Below are positions 34,542-46,490 of a stretch of 64,000 nucleotides of DNA, piece after piece. This DNA comes from Gnetum montanum. Taxonomy: Eukaryota; Streptophyta; Gnetopsida; Gnetales; Gnetaceae. A program made the translations under genes and the position numbers. The DNA lies in contig MNCI01016519.1 of assembly GCA_015680685.1 (NCBI GenBank), positions 192,802-256,801 on the forward strand, read 5' to 3'. Every line of letters starts with the position of its first letter. The stretch's first letter is position 1. Under the pieces are notes generated by a model. It was not told the origin of the DNA. It was given only the letters and a program-made list of their open reading frames with translations, and did no database searches.

Positions 34542-34978
34542 AGTAGTAAAAAATAATAGTAGTGACATGAAAAAATAGTAGAAACTAAAAAAATATTTAT
34601 GAAGTGACTTACAGAAAAATTCATAGAAAATTATTTGTAAGTTAGAATCTAGTGGTTCAACCACTATTTTGACCATTAAACTACATATTACAAATTTATA
34701 GTCATAAAAACTAAAAATCAAAAGCCATTTTCATACACAAATATACAAAATTGGCATTGCTTTTTGATGGGAAGTAATAAAAAATGCATAAGAAAGATTG
34801 GAACAAAATCTGTTATTTGACATAGATCAATCCCAAAGTTGAAGAAACACCGAAACCTCATGAACATGAATTATATATAACATAGGAATTTTATAGAATT
34901 CAATTTCACTCAATGCACAAGCCTACACAAGCAAAAATGCCAAGGATTCTAACGAAATTTCTTTGGAAATGGCTAGGG
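34542..34978. other. 437-bp loop between inverted repeat arms
   Basis: AT-rich (TAGTAG and AAAATA runs early). No coding signal, no promoter or terminator that I can name. It would be the loop of the hairpin in a transcript crossing both arms. Confidence 0.6.
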
Positions 34979-35570
34979 ATTGTGTACTTGGGAGTCATGG
35001 TGAAAGATCCTTCTCCTAGAAAAAGCCATGGAAAATTGGAGAATCTTCTTATAGATACACAAGCCTCCTCCAAGGTTGGATTCTTTCTAGTTGAAGCTCT
35101 CCTCTTTGACATCTTGAATGAGTAGTGCCAAAATCTCCAAAATCTTCAAGCCTCTGGAGATCCTCTTGCAACTTCGCTCACTTCTTGGTGTCATATGACT
35201 AGAATACATTGAGGATTAATGAAATTGAGGCAAGAGTAGGATAAGTGCTTTGGTGCTATGCATTGTAGGCTAAAATTGGTGTGAGATGTTTGATTTTTAC
35301 AAAATTGCAAAGTAAAGATTGCTCCCAAACTTATGCATTAACCACCAAAACCCTAGTTTTCTAAAATGCTCATTCAAGTTCCACATAACTTCATGATCAC
35401 AATTAGAGGGTGGGACTATGTTGGGTTAGTGGAAAATTAATTTTTTTAAATATTTGAATTTTGGGTGGGCCCCACTAGGTGCCTTTCTAACAAGCCAACA
35501 AAATCCTAACACACTTGGATTTAGGCTTCTCTATAACAACTACACTAGGTTTTAAGGCCCATAGAAGTGT
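34979..35570 (-). repeat. Right arm of the long inverted repeat (592 bp)
   Basis: Inverted copy of 33950-34541, equal in length and apparently identical. Flanking bases (left TTCAA, right GGAAT) give no obvious target duplication, so a fold-back transposon is not demonstrated. Confidence 0.92.
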
Positions 35571-36582
35571 GGAATCACTAAATTTTGATCTATGGTTAAT
35601 TTTCTATGAAATTTTTCATTGATTGGTGCATAGTGAGATTTTTCATTTTTATGGCTTTATCCCTATGAAAATGGGCAATGTTTATAGTTGGAAGAATTTT
35701 TTAAAACAACAGCCTAGGTTCCTAGGGATACTTAGAGGTGTTATAGAGGGTTTAGTATTAGTTTCATCCATTTAAAAAAAATTTCCATATTTTTTATGAG
35801 TGATTCACTATAGCTATTTTCTATAGTTTTGGGTTTTGTGCAATTTTTTGTTAAATTTTATTATGGTTTTGGGTTATTTTTAAATTTTTTCTATAATATA
35901 GCATAAATGTTGAATTTTGTTGATTTTTTATGTGTACATAGTCCCTAGACCTAGGAAAAAAAATTTAGTTCTAATTTATTATTTGCAAATTACCTTGTAC
36001 AGTTGCAATGTTGACTATAAAAATTGCAAACCTTCCTAGCTATATAGGCAATGTTGGAGTGGTTTGTGAATTTTAATGGCTATGTTCAAAGTTTTCTAAA
36101 ATTATTTATATGTTTTATTTTAGTTTTCAATAGTCACTTGAATTTTTCTAAATTCTTGTCTACCTCCCCTAGAGTTTTTACCACAACTAGTTTCACTATT
36201 AACTAGGATTTCTAGAAAAACTTTAGCAAAATTGAAGTTGGGATTTTGTGACTATTGTTGTAGGTACAAGCTAGTTCTCATGGATTCAATGTTTCTAAAT
36301 AAAATTTTTATAGCTTTTTGTGCATATTTTACCATGAAACTGCTATCAATTGTTGGTTGGCTACTTGGTTCTTTTTTGGTTTTTTATTTGTTCTAAGTGT
36401 TGAAAATTATGAATTTTGTTATTTTGCTTAAGGAAGAATGTCAACATTAGGTTGTAATAATTTTCATTGTCTAATAGTTTTTCATTTTTTGGTTATGGTC
36501 ATTTATGATTAACGATTATTTTTGTTGTGTGTAGGGCCTTTCTAAAATCAATCTTAGTGGTCATTGAGCTGGTGGGGCTGCT
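35571..36582. other. AT-rich DNA between inverted repeat and gene relic, no gene
   Basis: T-rich, with intron- or leader-like texture (many TTTTAG and GTTTTGGG runs). It may be the 5' leader or an intron of the relic that follows. Nothing else seen. Confidence 0.4.
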
Positions 36583-37360
36583 TTGCTACATCCACACACT
36601 AGAGTCCAACATCCCACTTTTAGACATGTTCTTGGAGCATGGATCCTTATGGTTTTAGATGGGAGAAAAGGAATTATTAGCTTATCTACTCCAAAACTTC
36701 AGTGTGATGGTGTGGTCATAGTTAGCTTTGGAGATAGCATCAGTAATCATGGAGATCATACTATTCCACTCTACACATATGATCATCAAGTTCATAGTTA
36801 ACAATCCCCAAACTCACATTGAGAGTGAATAATTTAAAGGCATATACACTAGAGGGACATGCAAGTTGTCCAAAATTTGGGATATGCCCAAATTCATCCA
36901 ATATAATGCAAATAACACACTGCTGGTTGACCATTATGCCAACACGTTATTTCATAATCCTCTAGCAATGTCTACTGTTTGGAGGGATGAGTGCAAAGTT
37001 AAGTTGTTTTTTATTTTCTTAGGCATCCTTAGGCTATTTTCGCTTAATGGTTTTTTATTTTAGATGGCATGCTTGTAGGTATGGGGTGGATGATCATGGG
37101 TTGATCAAGAGTGACTAGCTCTTGCCTATAGCCCAAAGAGTGCTTGGAGTATTTACCAAAAGCCAACTTGTGAGGCTCACTCGAATGGAGCAACTCAATG
37201 ATGACTTTGGTAGGTACACCACATGCTATGCCAAATCCTACCATAGGTGTTTGGCAAATGGGACAACCCATAGTTTATGGGGAATCCCTAATTTTGGTGT
37301 AGAAACATGTATCCCCTTAAGTGTTTCCACATTACCTTCATCAAGCAAGAAAAATAAGGA
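36583..37360 (+). pseudogene. Possible upstream exons of the intron-containing relic
   Basis: Two blocks with coding texture: 36583-36801 (open, including GAWILMVLDGRKG and VVIVSFGDSISNHGDH) and 37068-37360 (open as part of 37122-37679, including RVLGVFTKSQLVRLTRMEQL). They are separated by T-rich sequence ending TTTTATTTTAG at 37061, a possible splice acceptor. After about 37360 the open frame runs into Phe/Tyr/Ile-rich translation of a T-rich tract, more likely intron than protein. I do not recognise the protein. Linkage to the exons from 37946 is inferred from strand, proximity and texture. Confidence 0.35.
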
Positions 37361-37945
37361 TTTCTATTTTGTTTTATTTTATATATATATTTTTTATTTT
37401 ATTTTTATGATATGTGAACATTCTCATGGCTACATAGTTGTAGGTTATTTTGACTTTAATTATTTAAATATTTCTATTAGCATGCCTATAAACTTGGCTT
37501 TAATTAGTTACACTTGTTATTTATTTTTGGTTTTATGTGACATACCTATGCTTGTTGATCACATCATTAACTTCTTTAACAAAGGAATCAAGAAGTTTGT
37601 CACCCTTGTTTGTGGTGTTCCTTTCAACCTGGTCATTAATGATTCAGTGACCTCTATGGCATCCCTTTTTTGGGCTTGAAGGTCATTACCAAAGCAAGGA
37701 AAGAGGTGGTCCACTAGGAGGAAGTGGAAGAGTGGCTAAACACTCATTGTAGTTACAAGGGGTTATCTCTAGATCAGTTTCAAGTTGTAGAGGCTAAAGA
37801 TGCATATTCCTTGTTCCATTTCTAGCATTTCCTAAGTTGTTGTCACAAGGAAAGATCCTTGGCATTAAACATGCATGGACCATGAAGAAGTTCCTTACCA
37901 AGGATGATCAATTTAACTAGTTTTCTCATTTAGTTTTGGGCTACA

Positions 37946-40119
37946 GGGGAAGATCCTAAAACTCCATAACAACCTTGCAATGAAATGCCACATCCACTTT
38001 GCATTTTTAATGGCATATCTAAGGAGGTGCACAAAGTTCTTGGTGGTGTAGAAGGATGGATGATGGATATGCCAAGATCCATCATAGCTTTCTAAGCCTT
38101 GGGTGAAACTCATTTATCCCACCATGCAACCTTAGAACTAACCAGAGGATGTTGGGGAATCATTGTCTATCACCACTAAGAATTTTAGTTGTGTATGTTA
38201 TGCTTTCCCTGACATCATGAGGATTGAGCCCCAAGTTGCTTGAGGAAATTTTGAAAATATAAAGGAATTATGTGTTGAAGCTAAAGATGTAGCTAGAGAA
38301 AAACTGAAGAGGCCTATGGTTGAGGAAGCAACACCAGTGATTGAGCAGCCTACAAAGAGGAGGCTTGTGGTTATACTTACCCAAGTTCATCATGTGGTTG
38401 TAGGTATGTTTTAGTTTGTTTTATTTTTAATTTGCTTTGCATTTTATGTTTTTACATTATAAGGCTATGTCATTATTTTATTTTAGGCAAAATATACTAA
38501 GTTATCCTATGCTTTGTCTTTGTTTTTCTTGTAGAAAAGCAACAAGAACTAGTAGCCCAGGCAATAACAGCAAAGGTAGAGCAAAAATTCCTAGAGGAGG
38601 AGTTTCTACAATAGCATGAGGAGGAGGCATTATCCAACATTGTATTGGATGATCTTACTGTTATATTCTATGAGTCACAACTACGCAAACCCCCTATTAT
38701 AGTGTTAGATGATGTCCTAGGTATTCATGAGTTTTGTTCTTATGTGATGTGTTTTACATTTTTACATTTAATACTTGGTTTAGTTATATAAGTTACAGCT
38801 ATGCTTGTTCGAGCTCTTGATGTCCAGCTAGGTGCCTCAACCTCTACATTCTGCATGAAACCATGGCCAAAGGTTCCCGATAAGATGGGATTCATGCATG
38901 GGATAGCTGAAGACATGGTCAATTGGTTGCAACAAATTGCTCCTAATGTTGGTAATAACCTTAGCTTATTTTTCCTTTGATGGTTTTTTACTTTATTTTT
39001 GCACTTTTCTTGTTTATGTAAGATTTATGGTTATGTGGTCTTAATGGTCTGAAAGCTTTTTGGTTATCTTGTTGCTTATTATTTTTAATGTGTGTTTTAT
39101 TGTTATTTTTTTTGTAGTATCTAAGGTTGGATGGGGTTCTAACCATTCCATAGAAATTGATTCGTTGCCTAGACTACCTCCTAAAGTGAAGAATGTACCA
39201 TGGAAGTTGTATGAAAGTGCCACTGGATGTGCACTTTCATGCACCAAAAATTCATGGAAGTGTCAATGTTCTAATGAGTTTCTATGGGAACGAGTTATGG
39301 CATTAGAAAGAAAAACTAAGAGATAGGCTAAGGTGATTAGAGATCTCCATGATTGTAAGGGATTCATGGTAGCCCAAGTGGCTAATAGGGACTCCTTATG
39401 AACCAAGGAGATAACATGGGCATGTTATTTGAATTCCATCCATTGCAAGGTTGCTCTTGCTAGGGAGGTCACAAAGTAGAAGTTGCAAATGGACTTACTA
39501 GCATGTAAGTCTAGGAAGTGGAGAGATTATTATTCTTGGGTCCTTAAGTGGAGCTGGGCACAAAAAGACCTCAGGAAAAATTATAAGGCTAAACATGAGG
39601 CCCATATTAAGTGGATGTAAGAGAAGTTCATTGAACGATGTAAGATGGAGTTATTCATGAAGGGGATTCAAGTAGAGAGCATCTTCAAATTATTTGAAAT
39701 CTCTCTAATAGTTTCTAATTCCCCAACTCCTCAAGTCTCTACTACTTCTAGGGAGGTGACTATAGCCACTTTTTCATAGGAGCCACCCACATGGACCGAG
39801 ATTGATATGAGAAAAATCCTAATGAGCATTAATCTTGGGGAGATGGGCTAGACCCACATGATCAAGGATCAAATCTTCCACCATTTGGAGGTTGGCCTTT
39901 GAAACTTTCCCATAGAGGATGCTACACCTGAGCCCTCCTAGGTTTTCTCGTCTTATTTTATTTTAGCATGTTTTATTTTTGTTTAATTTATTTTAGTTTC
40001 ACATGATGTCGATTATCGATTAAACTTATGTCATTGTGGTATAGGTACTAGGTGACACTAGTGGCCCCAATAGTGATGACATTCAAGATGCTCCTCCACC
40101 CCCTCTAGTTGCACCTTAG
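37946..40119 (+). pseudogene. Intron-containing gene relic, unknown coiled-coil-like protein
   Basis: At least four exons with GT-AG introns at 38404-38534, 38721-38798 and 38952-39117. Each interrupts a codon after its first base (phase 1), and the frame continues correctly across all three. Exon 1 (to 38403) is basic near its end (PTKRRLVVI); exon 2 is acidic (EKQQELVAQAITAKVEQKF); exon 3 (38799-38951) is fully open and holds KPWPKVPDKMGF; exon 4 is Trp/Lys/Glu-rich, probably coiled coil, and Cys-containing (SCTKNSWKCQCSNEF). A last exon may run 40052-40119, ending in a DAPPPPLVAP tail and TAG. In-frame stops in exons 2 and 4 (for example at 39324) fit C-to-T changes. Family unknown; a retroelement extra ORF or a host gene are both possible. 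Confidence 0.55.
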
Positions 40120-40869
40120 CACCTTTTGTTAGTGATGCCTTTAGCTATTTCACTTATTGTTGATGTGATGTTGTTATGATGTTGTGGCTAGAGGTAGTCG
40201 TGGATGTTGAGAGACAGTTTATTATTTTATGTATTGTTTAAACTTTTGTTACACTATGTGATAAACATTTAGACTATTATTATTTCTAAATTTTAATTTC
40301 ATTTATATTTTTTGATGCTTAATGTTTCATTCATGTTATACATTTTATGTTTTCATTCATGTTATAAGGCTACGTTGGTTAAATCTTACGACTATAATGT
40401 AATAATTTGGTAAAGTGGTATGTGAAACTAGCTAGGCAACTAAATGTGAGCTAGGTTGTAAATACCTTATAAAATTTCTACCAATGTTAGGCCATGGTGC
40501 GCCATGCATTTGCCAATTTTAGGTCATGAAAGACCATGCATTTTGCCAATTTTAGAACTTAGTGAGTTGTGTGTTTTGTCAATCTTAGGTCATGGTGGGC
40601 CCTATGATTTGCTAGGTTTAGGCCATGGTGGGTCCTACAATTTAAAAAGAAAACCTTTTATCAATTTTTTATGTTTTAAAATTTTTGAGAGTTTTTAGGT
40701 TTAAAATTTTTTATGTATTTTTATATTTTATGTTCTAAAATGGACAAGGAATAAAGGTCAATGGTTAATAATAATAAAATTTAGGCTACATGTAAAGTAA
40801 AGTAAAGCAAAATGGTGCATGAAAATAATATTTCAACTAGTTTAAGAAGGCTATAGAAAAAAAAGGCTA
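40120..40869. other. Downstream flank, no gene apart from a short tandem repeat
   Basis: T/A-rich, with the 33-bp repeat at 40486-40640. No coding signal; ends where the minus-strand protease relic becomes visible. Confidence 0.45.
40486..40640. repeat. 33-bp tandem repeat, five imperfect units
   Basis: Units begin TTAGG(C/T)CATGGTGGGCC near 40487, 40518, 40551, 40585 and 40617. Read on + they give an 11-residue LGHGGPYDLLG-like repeat; because the period is a multiple of three this is probably a by-product. Confidence 0.6.
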
Positions 40870-41790
40870 CATGGTTATAGATGCAAGGGTGAGTGAACTA
40901 GTGGTATACATCAATTATACAAATATTTTCTTCATCATTGAAAGATTAGAAAAGGCATATGGTCTACTTTGCATAATTTGGTACTTCCCATTTCATTTGC
41001 TAATCACATTGAAGGGGACCTCCTCCCATGATGCATCCATGGATCCATCATTCTTGGTTTTAGCCTCTTGTGCTCTATCAGGCTTTTTGACTTCATGGTT
41101 AATAGTAGGAGTTTCTTCTTAAAACTCTTCTTCAGATCTTTATTCAATGTCAATGTTGTTGACTTCCAAGGGAACCACACTATCATCATGAATGGTTATC
41201 TCACCTCCCTTATAAGGTAGGTGAATTTCTTGATGGATGGACTTGGAAATAGCTTGTAATTAATCTAGCCAAGGCCTCCCCAAGATGAGATTGAATCCTA
41301 GTATCTCTTCCACCATTAAGAATTTGGCTATTGTGGGGAATTCTTCCCCTACCAAAAATTCTAAATAAATGGAGCCTTTTATGGCAACCCAAGATCCATT
41401 GAAGGATTTAAAAATGGAAGTTGAAGTATATTACCTATGCTCTGTTAGAGGCCTAAATTTTCAATGACAGTCTAAGGTATTACATTAGTTATTGCTCCAT
41501 CATCAACATGCACCCTATGTACCTTGTATTGCCATACCCTTATGGTTATGAAGAGGGAATCCTTGGTTGTATCACCATCCTAGGGGTTAGTCTTAACTTC
41601 ACTATCACAAAACACTAGTGTTGTCAACTTTTTTTCTTCCTTTGGTAAAGGTGGTACCATCATTGCATGGATCGACTCTTCACTACTGGGGATGTCCTCG
41701 CTAATAGGAATAGAGGTCAACATCTTCACTAATGCTTTGTGGTGTGTAGCAAAATTCATTGTAAGGTCATCCAAGCTAAGGAAGATTTTT
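40870..41790 (-). pseudogene. Tat-like aspartic protease relic
   Basis: Minus strand. An active-site-like block VHVDDGAITNVI (41485-41540) matches the Tat form DDGS. Further on comes LGRPWLD (about 41260), then HQEIHLPYKGGEITIHDD, the usual C-terminal protease motif. An acidic tail follows to about 40950 and fades. The preceding open frame 41774-41580 is acidic linker. Stops and at least one frameshift occur. Its natural continuation is the pre-RT at 30060-29641, about 10.8 kb to the left. Confidence 0.7.
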
Positions 41791-44503
41791 CTTTGTTTTA
41801 GTAATAACTTGACTTATTCCATAGCATTGAGGAAGTCCTTGTCATTGGTTATTGGCTTATACTTCTTTTTGTTATTAACTTCCTTCATGCATCCTAGGAT
41901 GTGAACTTCATGCTTCAATGGTTATGTTTCGGCTTCTTTCCCCTTCCCTTGTGGCTTAGGGTCCTTTCATGATTGACCAGTTGAAGTAGCATGAGCGTTA
42001 GGGCTCATTGGAATGGATGAAGTGGGAGCGGGCTTCGATGAACCCACCTCCTTCCATTCCTTGGTCTACTTGTTATCCTTGTTCTTAGGCTTTGATGTAG
42101 GCTTCTTACATTGTTTCATTGGTGATTTCTTATTATTGTTGGTTGGTTGGAAAGAAGCCATTGCATGGGTCACCATAAGAGGATGTCATTCAACTGTGTT
42201 TTTTGATTCAGTTATAATGGGAGGGGGTACCCTGATCATAAAAGGTTCCTTGGGATTCATAGGTGATGATACCCTTAAAACAAAAGGAGGCCTTGAGCTA
42301 GATGAAGCTAAATGGCCCCTATCATTGAGAGGGGGTACCAAAATCATGAACGGCTCCCCTACAAGTCTAGAATTTTTGTGAACATTGAATGCAACTATAG
42401 TGTATGGGCTATTGTTGACATACAATGGGTCCTTGTAGACCTGCATGGATTGGTTCTAAGGCCTAACTAGATTAGAGGTATTGAGTACCATCTCATCCTT
42501 ACCTATCATCTTCTGTAGGTCATCCTTTAGTGCTAGACAAAAGTTGGTTTCATGACTTGGCAGTTGATGGTAGTGGGAGAAATGGTCAATCTTGAAGTAC
42601 GTAGGTCCCAGTGGATCATCCCTAGTTGCAAGAGTGGAGTCTTTAGTAATATCACATAATTGTTCATGCCTCTTGTGGGCATTTTCTATCATTTGTTTAT
42701 ATTGAATTCTCCCACTCTCTAATAACTAATCCAAGAGTTTAGATGATTTTAGTGGTAACCTAGTGTACTTTAACCAATATTTTCATTCAAAGTTAGGCCT
42801 TGTATTAGTTAATGTAGAGGTCCTAGGTATTGATGGTTGGTTATTGGTGATAGGGACCTTGGGTTGATTTGTTTTGGGCTCATGTATTATTTTTTTTATT
42901 TAGCCACAATGGCCACAACTATATTATTTTGCCTCCCCATCTCCTTATCCTTCTATGTATGTTGATTCTTATATGCCACATAGGTAGGGTCATGAATGGC
43001 CTTAGCAACATCCTCTATGTTTTTGGTTTGAGAAACTGCTTGGCTGAGTGACCGTGAGTCTAGGTAGTAGAGTTTAGACTTAATGAAGTCATTAACTTCC
43101 CCCTTAAATATAGCAAGAAGGTGAGTTTCAACCTTTGATTTAGGAATCTCATTAAGAAGAGCATTCCATCATTGTATAAATTTTTGCATAAGTTTAAGGG
43201 GCCCCTACTCAACCTTCATTAGTTGGTCAAGCATTATGTCAGGTTTCAAGTTATACTTAAAATAGTTAAAAAATTGTGATATTATGTCCTCAAGAAAGGA
43301 TATAGATCTTCTTGATAATGCATGGTACCAGTCCAATGCTTTCCTAGTAAGAGACATAGGAAAATCTACATTATGGTATGTGGCCAGGCTTGTAGCAATA
43401 GACACTTAGAACGGAAGGTTATAAGGTGGGCATTAGAATCTCCCTCACTATTGTACTTGGTGAAAGAATTATCTATGGAATAGTAGGACTAATTGAATCA
43501 TCTTAATAGAAGTCCATGATCTTCATTATCTTGGTTGTGGAGGTTTTAAGCTTCCATGAGGTCATGGATCATTTGGAATGCTTGATCTAATCTTTTGGGC
43601 ATCCCAGCAGGTTATGGTTTCTACACAAATGATTGTGGTATGAGTTGAGAGGCCTATGACCTCACAATGGGTTGTGGCATGAAAGGGAGAGGTTGGGTCA
43701 TCATGGTTGTAGGGGGACCAAACAATGAGAAGGAGGTTGATGGAGGTATTTGGGAAAAAATGGTATGAAGGATCTATATGATCCTTGGATCATTTGGGAT
43801 TCCATTGTGGGGTCCACTAGCATTGAGAAGAGGTGAGCAGTGGTGAAGACCATGCAAACATTAGTTATGGGGCAAAAGGCATAGAGGAGCATAGGGAGTC
43901 TATTTGGGATACATATTGTGCATAGTGGACCACTATAATGGGTTTTCAACCCAAACATGGTTGGGTAAACAAGAGAAGTAGGTTGAAGGACTCACCCAAT
44001 GGAGGAGGTAGAAGAGATTGAGATGGGTACAGTGGCTTGGGGAGCTAACTATTGGAAGAGGCTCTCTAAGAAGTTTTCTAGTTTGGGCTCCACCCTAAAC
44101 TCATCTTGCTCCTCGTGCTAAACCTTGAAGCTTGACTTCACATCTTACTCATCTATCTAAATTATATGAGATAGAATGTATGTGTGGGCATTAGAAAATG
44201 GTATTTTTCCATACAAGAAAGGAATGTATTCATTCCCATTATGGTGAATGAGCTTGTACTTATGTTTGGATTCTACCTCCACTCATGGGACGAGCAAGCT
44301 TGCATGGATTTTGACATAGCTAAACTTATAATAATTTTCATTAATGACAACAAAATCTGGGCTTTTCCCCCTTAGCATAAGTGATTTCATGTGCTCAACT
44401 ATGATAAGATCCTTCGAGTCATAGGCCCTCAGAACATCTTGGTTAGATGTCATGTCAGTTAGGTTGAGGGTCAAGATGGTTGACTAGCTAAAAGACATGG
44501 TTG
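41791..44503 (-). pseudogene. Tat-like gag relic
   Basis: The minus strand starts near 44503 with ATG. The open frame 44474-44283 is part of the N-terminal region. 43405-43205 is the recognisable gag core (FPMSLTRKALDWYHALSR, then IISQFFNYFKYNL). 42692-42456 carries the region around the degenerate zinc-binding motif (YFKIDHFSHYHQLPSHETNF, expected CxxH type), followed by FCLALKDDLQKMI. 42446-42186 is a Pro-rich tail with two related PFMI(L/R)VPP segments. Stops and shifts interrupt the frame. Same strand and family as 18819-30060. Confidence 0.7.
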
Positions 44504-44663
44504 TTGGTTTAAACCTAGTTTAATAAATTTTCTGATTAATTAATTATTTTTAGAAAAATTATAACAAGTGGAATTATAGGGTTATGGTTAGAAAATATTC
44601 TAAACTACAATCGTAGGTATGATGTAAGTTGTAGTAGTAGTGATGTGCACTGCACTTAGAAAA
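44504..44663. other. Junction between Tat-like gag leader and caulimovirid DNA
   Basis: Short AT-rich leader with no coding signal. Caulimovirid homology begins about 44664, judged by comparison with the inverted copy near 50400. Confidence 0.4.
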
Positions 44664-45496
44664 ATGTGAAAGTTGAGAAGATAGTAGAAATGCATAAGAT
44701 ATGAATTCCTAAAAATAAAGAGAAAGAAAGAGAAAAAATAACTATGAAAATTAGAGTTGAACACCCAAAAAGTCCTAATCCAGTACCTAGATCTCCTTTA
44801 GGAATCATTTCCACACAAAACATGTCCAAACCCATAAGGTGAGAACTAAGCCAAACTAAAAAGAAAAGGAGAAAGTCATAAACACAAACAAAGGCATAAA
44901 ATACTCAGTAACATACATGGATACTTTAGATGAAGAAAGAAAACATTCTTCTCTCAATTCAAAGGAAAAAGAATTATTAAAAAGACCTAGTGCTTATACT
45001 GATAGACCAACCAACTATATAGCAGCATAAGCTAGGCTAACAAGTGAAAAATCTCCCTCCTTTAGCATGGACAAAAAGGTCATTGATAAGAGCAACGGAT
45101 TCATAGATAGGCAAGTCTTATTAGACAAACATACAATGCCTCATGCTATTAGAAATTATTCCATGAATTTTGAAGAAATTCTAAGAAGATGGTGGAACCA
45201 AATTGAACCAGAAGTTCATAGGAAGTTAATCCATAGTCCATTAGTAGTATTAATAAATGCACTTACAAAGGAATTTATAGGAAAGAAATGAGATTATAAT
45301 TATGCATAAAAATAATGTTTCTTTAAAGCTAGACTACATAGGATTCAAGATCTCCCTAAGTTCCTTAACACCATGGAAGAATGGTATTATCATGGCAAGT
45401 TAACTCATGATCTTAGTGCCAAAGAACACTTTATTAGTGCTATCCCACAACCATTCTGTAATAAATATCATGTCAAGCTATAACAACATGAACTTT
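44664..45496 (+). pseudogene. Endogenous caulimovirid fragment C: N-terminal coat protein region
   Basis: Inverted copy of 50400-49555, recognisable throughout. The open part is 45067-45291; a TGA at 45289-45291 and later stops end it. Content corresponds to the basic leader and the alpha-helical, Trp-containing coat protein segment of a caulimovirid polyprotein (capsid formation in the virus). It stops abruptly at about 45496, inside the coat protein. Together with 49555-50400 it forms an imperfect ~0.83-kb inverted repeat about 4 kb apart. No function as protein is expected. Confidence 0.7.
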
Positions 45497-46490
45497 AGGT
45501 AGTGTGTGTACACAACCACCACACTACTGGATCCTTATCAATAAGGAATCTAAAAAGACACTTTACAAACGTATATTATTGTACATGCCACTTTTTGTAC
45601 AATTGTGTGTCTCTAGGAGAATCGTATTCTCCATCAGAGTGGACATAATCATCTTCAATTGGGCTCCACAAATGAGGTGATGGAGGAGGAGTATAATGAC
45701 CAACTAGAGGTCCTTGGTAAAGCTAATTTAGGATTTGATATTCAGTATTGCCATTATGGGCCTAGATTATCCTTTGATCAAGAAACTTTAGATTTAGTGA
45801 CCTTGGATTTTGAATGCCATGTTCTAAGCAGTATTGTTCAATGTCATACTTGTTGGAGGTGTAGACATTTTGTAGAAGACATATCCCCAAGGATTAGACT
45901 AATCAATTCTTCTTGTGATGTAGGTCATCAAATAGAAACTGGGATTATATCTAAAATTGAGTGTGTGCTAGCCTCTTGCTTGAAGATCTCCATAGTAGAT
46001 AAAGTCACCATGATATTAATTTCTTCTACAACAGAGATGATGAGGATAGGTAGGAGCATAGTATCTGGGACACTACCCAAATTCTTGCCACCATTGCCAA
46101 AACAGCTCATTAGGATTTTTCCATTTGTTTATCTCAATTCTAAAATGATGGAAAGAGCTTGGTTTATACAAAGGCCAATGTAGTAGTTTGTAAGTTGTAT
46201 AGGCTTTTTCATTAGTGGGATGAGGTTCAATGTTTTAGTTTGTCATTTCAACATAGGATATGATTTTAATGGGTGGTACCATAGGATGATAGACTAATTC
46301 TTTGATTATAGCAAAATGGTCATCATTTCTGAAAAAGATCCTCAAGCTAGTGAAGTCTTTCCCATGTTGGATTCTATGAGCTTCTTATTCTAGAGTTGGC
46401 ATAAATATCTCATTAGCTTTTCAAGGTCATAAAAGACTAGAAAATCATAAGATCAATCCTTCTTTTCTTAGTATATCTACAATAGAAAAC
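45497..46490 (-). pseudogene. Probable C-terminal part of the caulimovirid polyprotein, with an overlapping 174-codon + open frame
   Basis: The minus strand continues the polyprotein past RNase H in broken frames, with Trp-rich pieces (for example WKNPNELFWQWW near 46100) reminiscent of the C-terminal region of petuvirus-like caulimovirids. On the plus strand, 45659-46183 is open for 174 codons (Cys- and Ile-rich, no domain I know). I favour the minus-strand reading because position follows the viral gene order, and treat the + frame as an antisense by-product, but this is not settled. 45497-45640 has no coding signal. Confidence 0.4.

Noticed and set aside
34395-34721. 108-codon minus-strand frame and a 70-codon plus-strand frame at 34913-35125 sharing the same C-terminal sequence
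   Set aside because: Their shared part is the same inverted-repeat arm read twice; no homology to a protein.
33950-35570. Fold-back DNA transposon
   Set aside because: No target duplication (TTCAA versus GGAAT), no known terminal motif and no transposase; kept as an unexplained inverted repeat.
37360-37679. Apparent membrane protein: Phe/Tyr/Ile-rich second half of the 185-codon frame 37122-37679
   Set aside because: Translation of a T-rich, intron-like tract; hydrophobicity comes from base composition.
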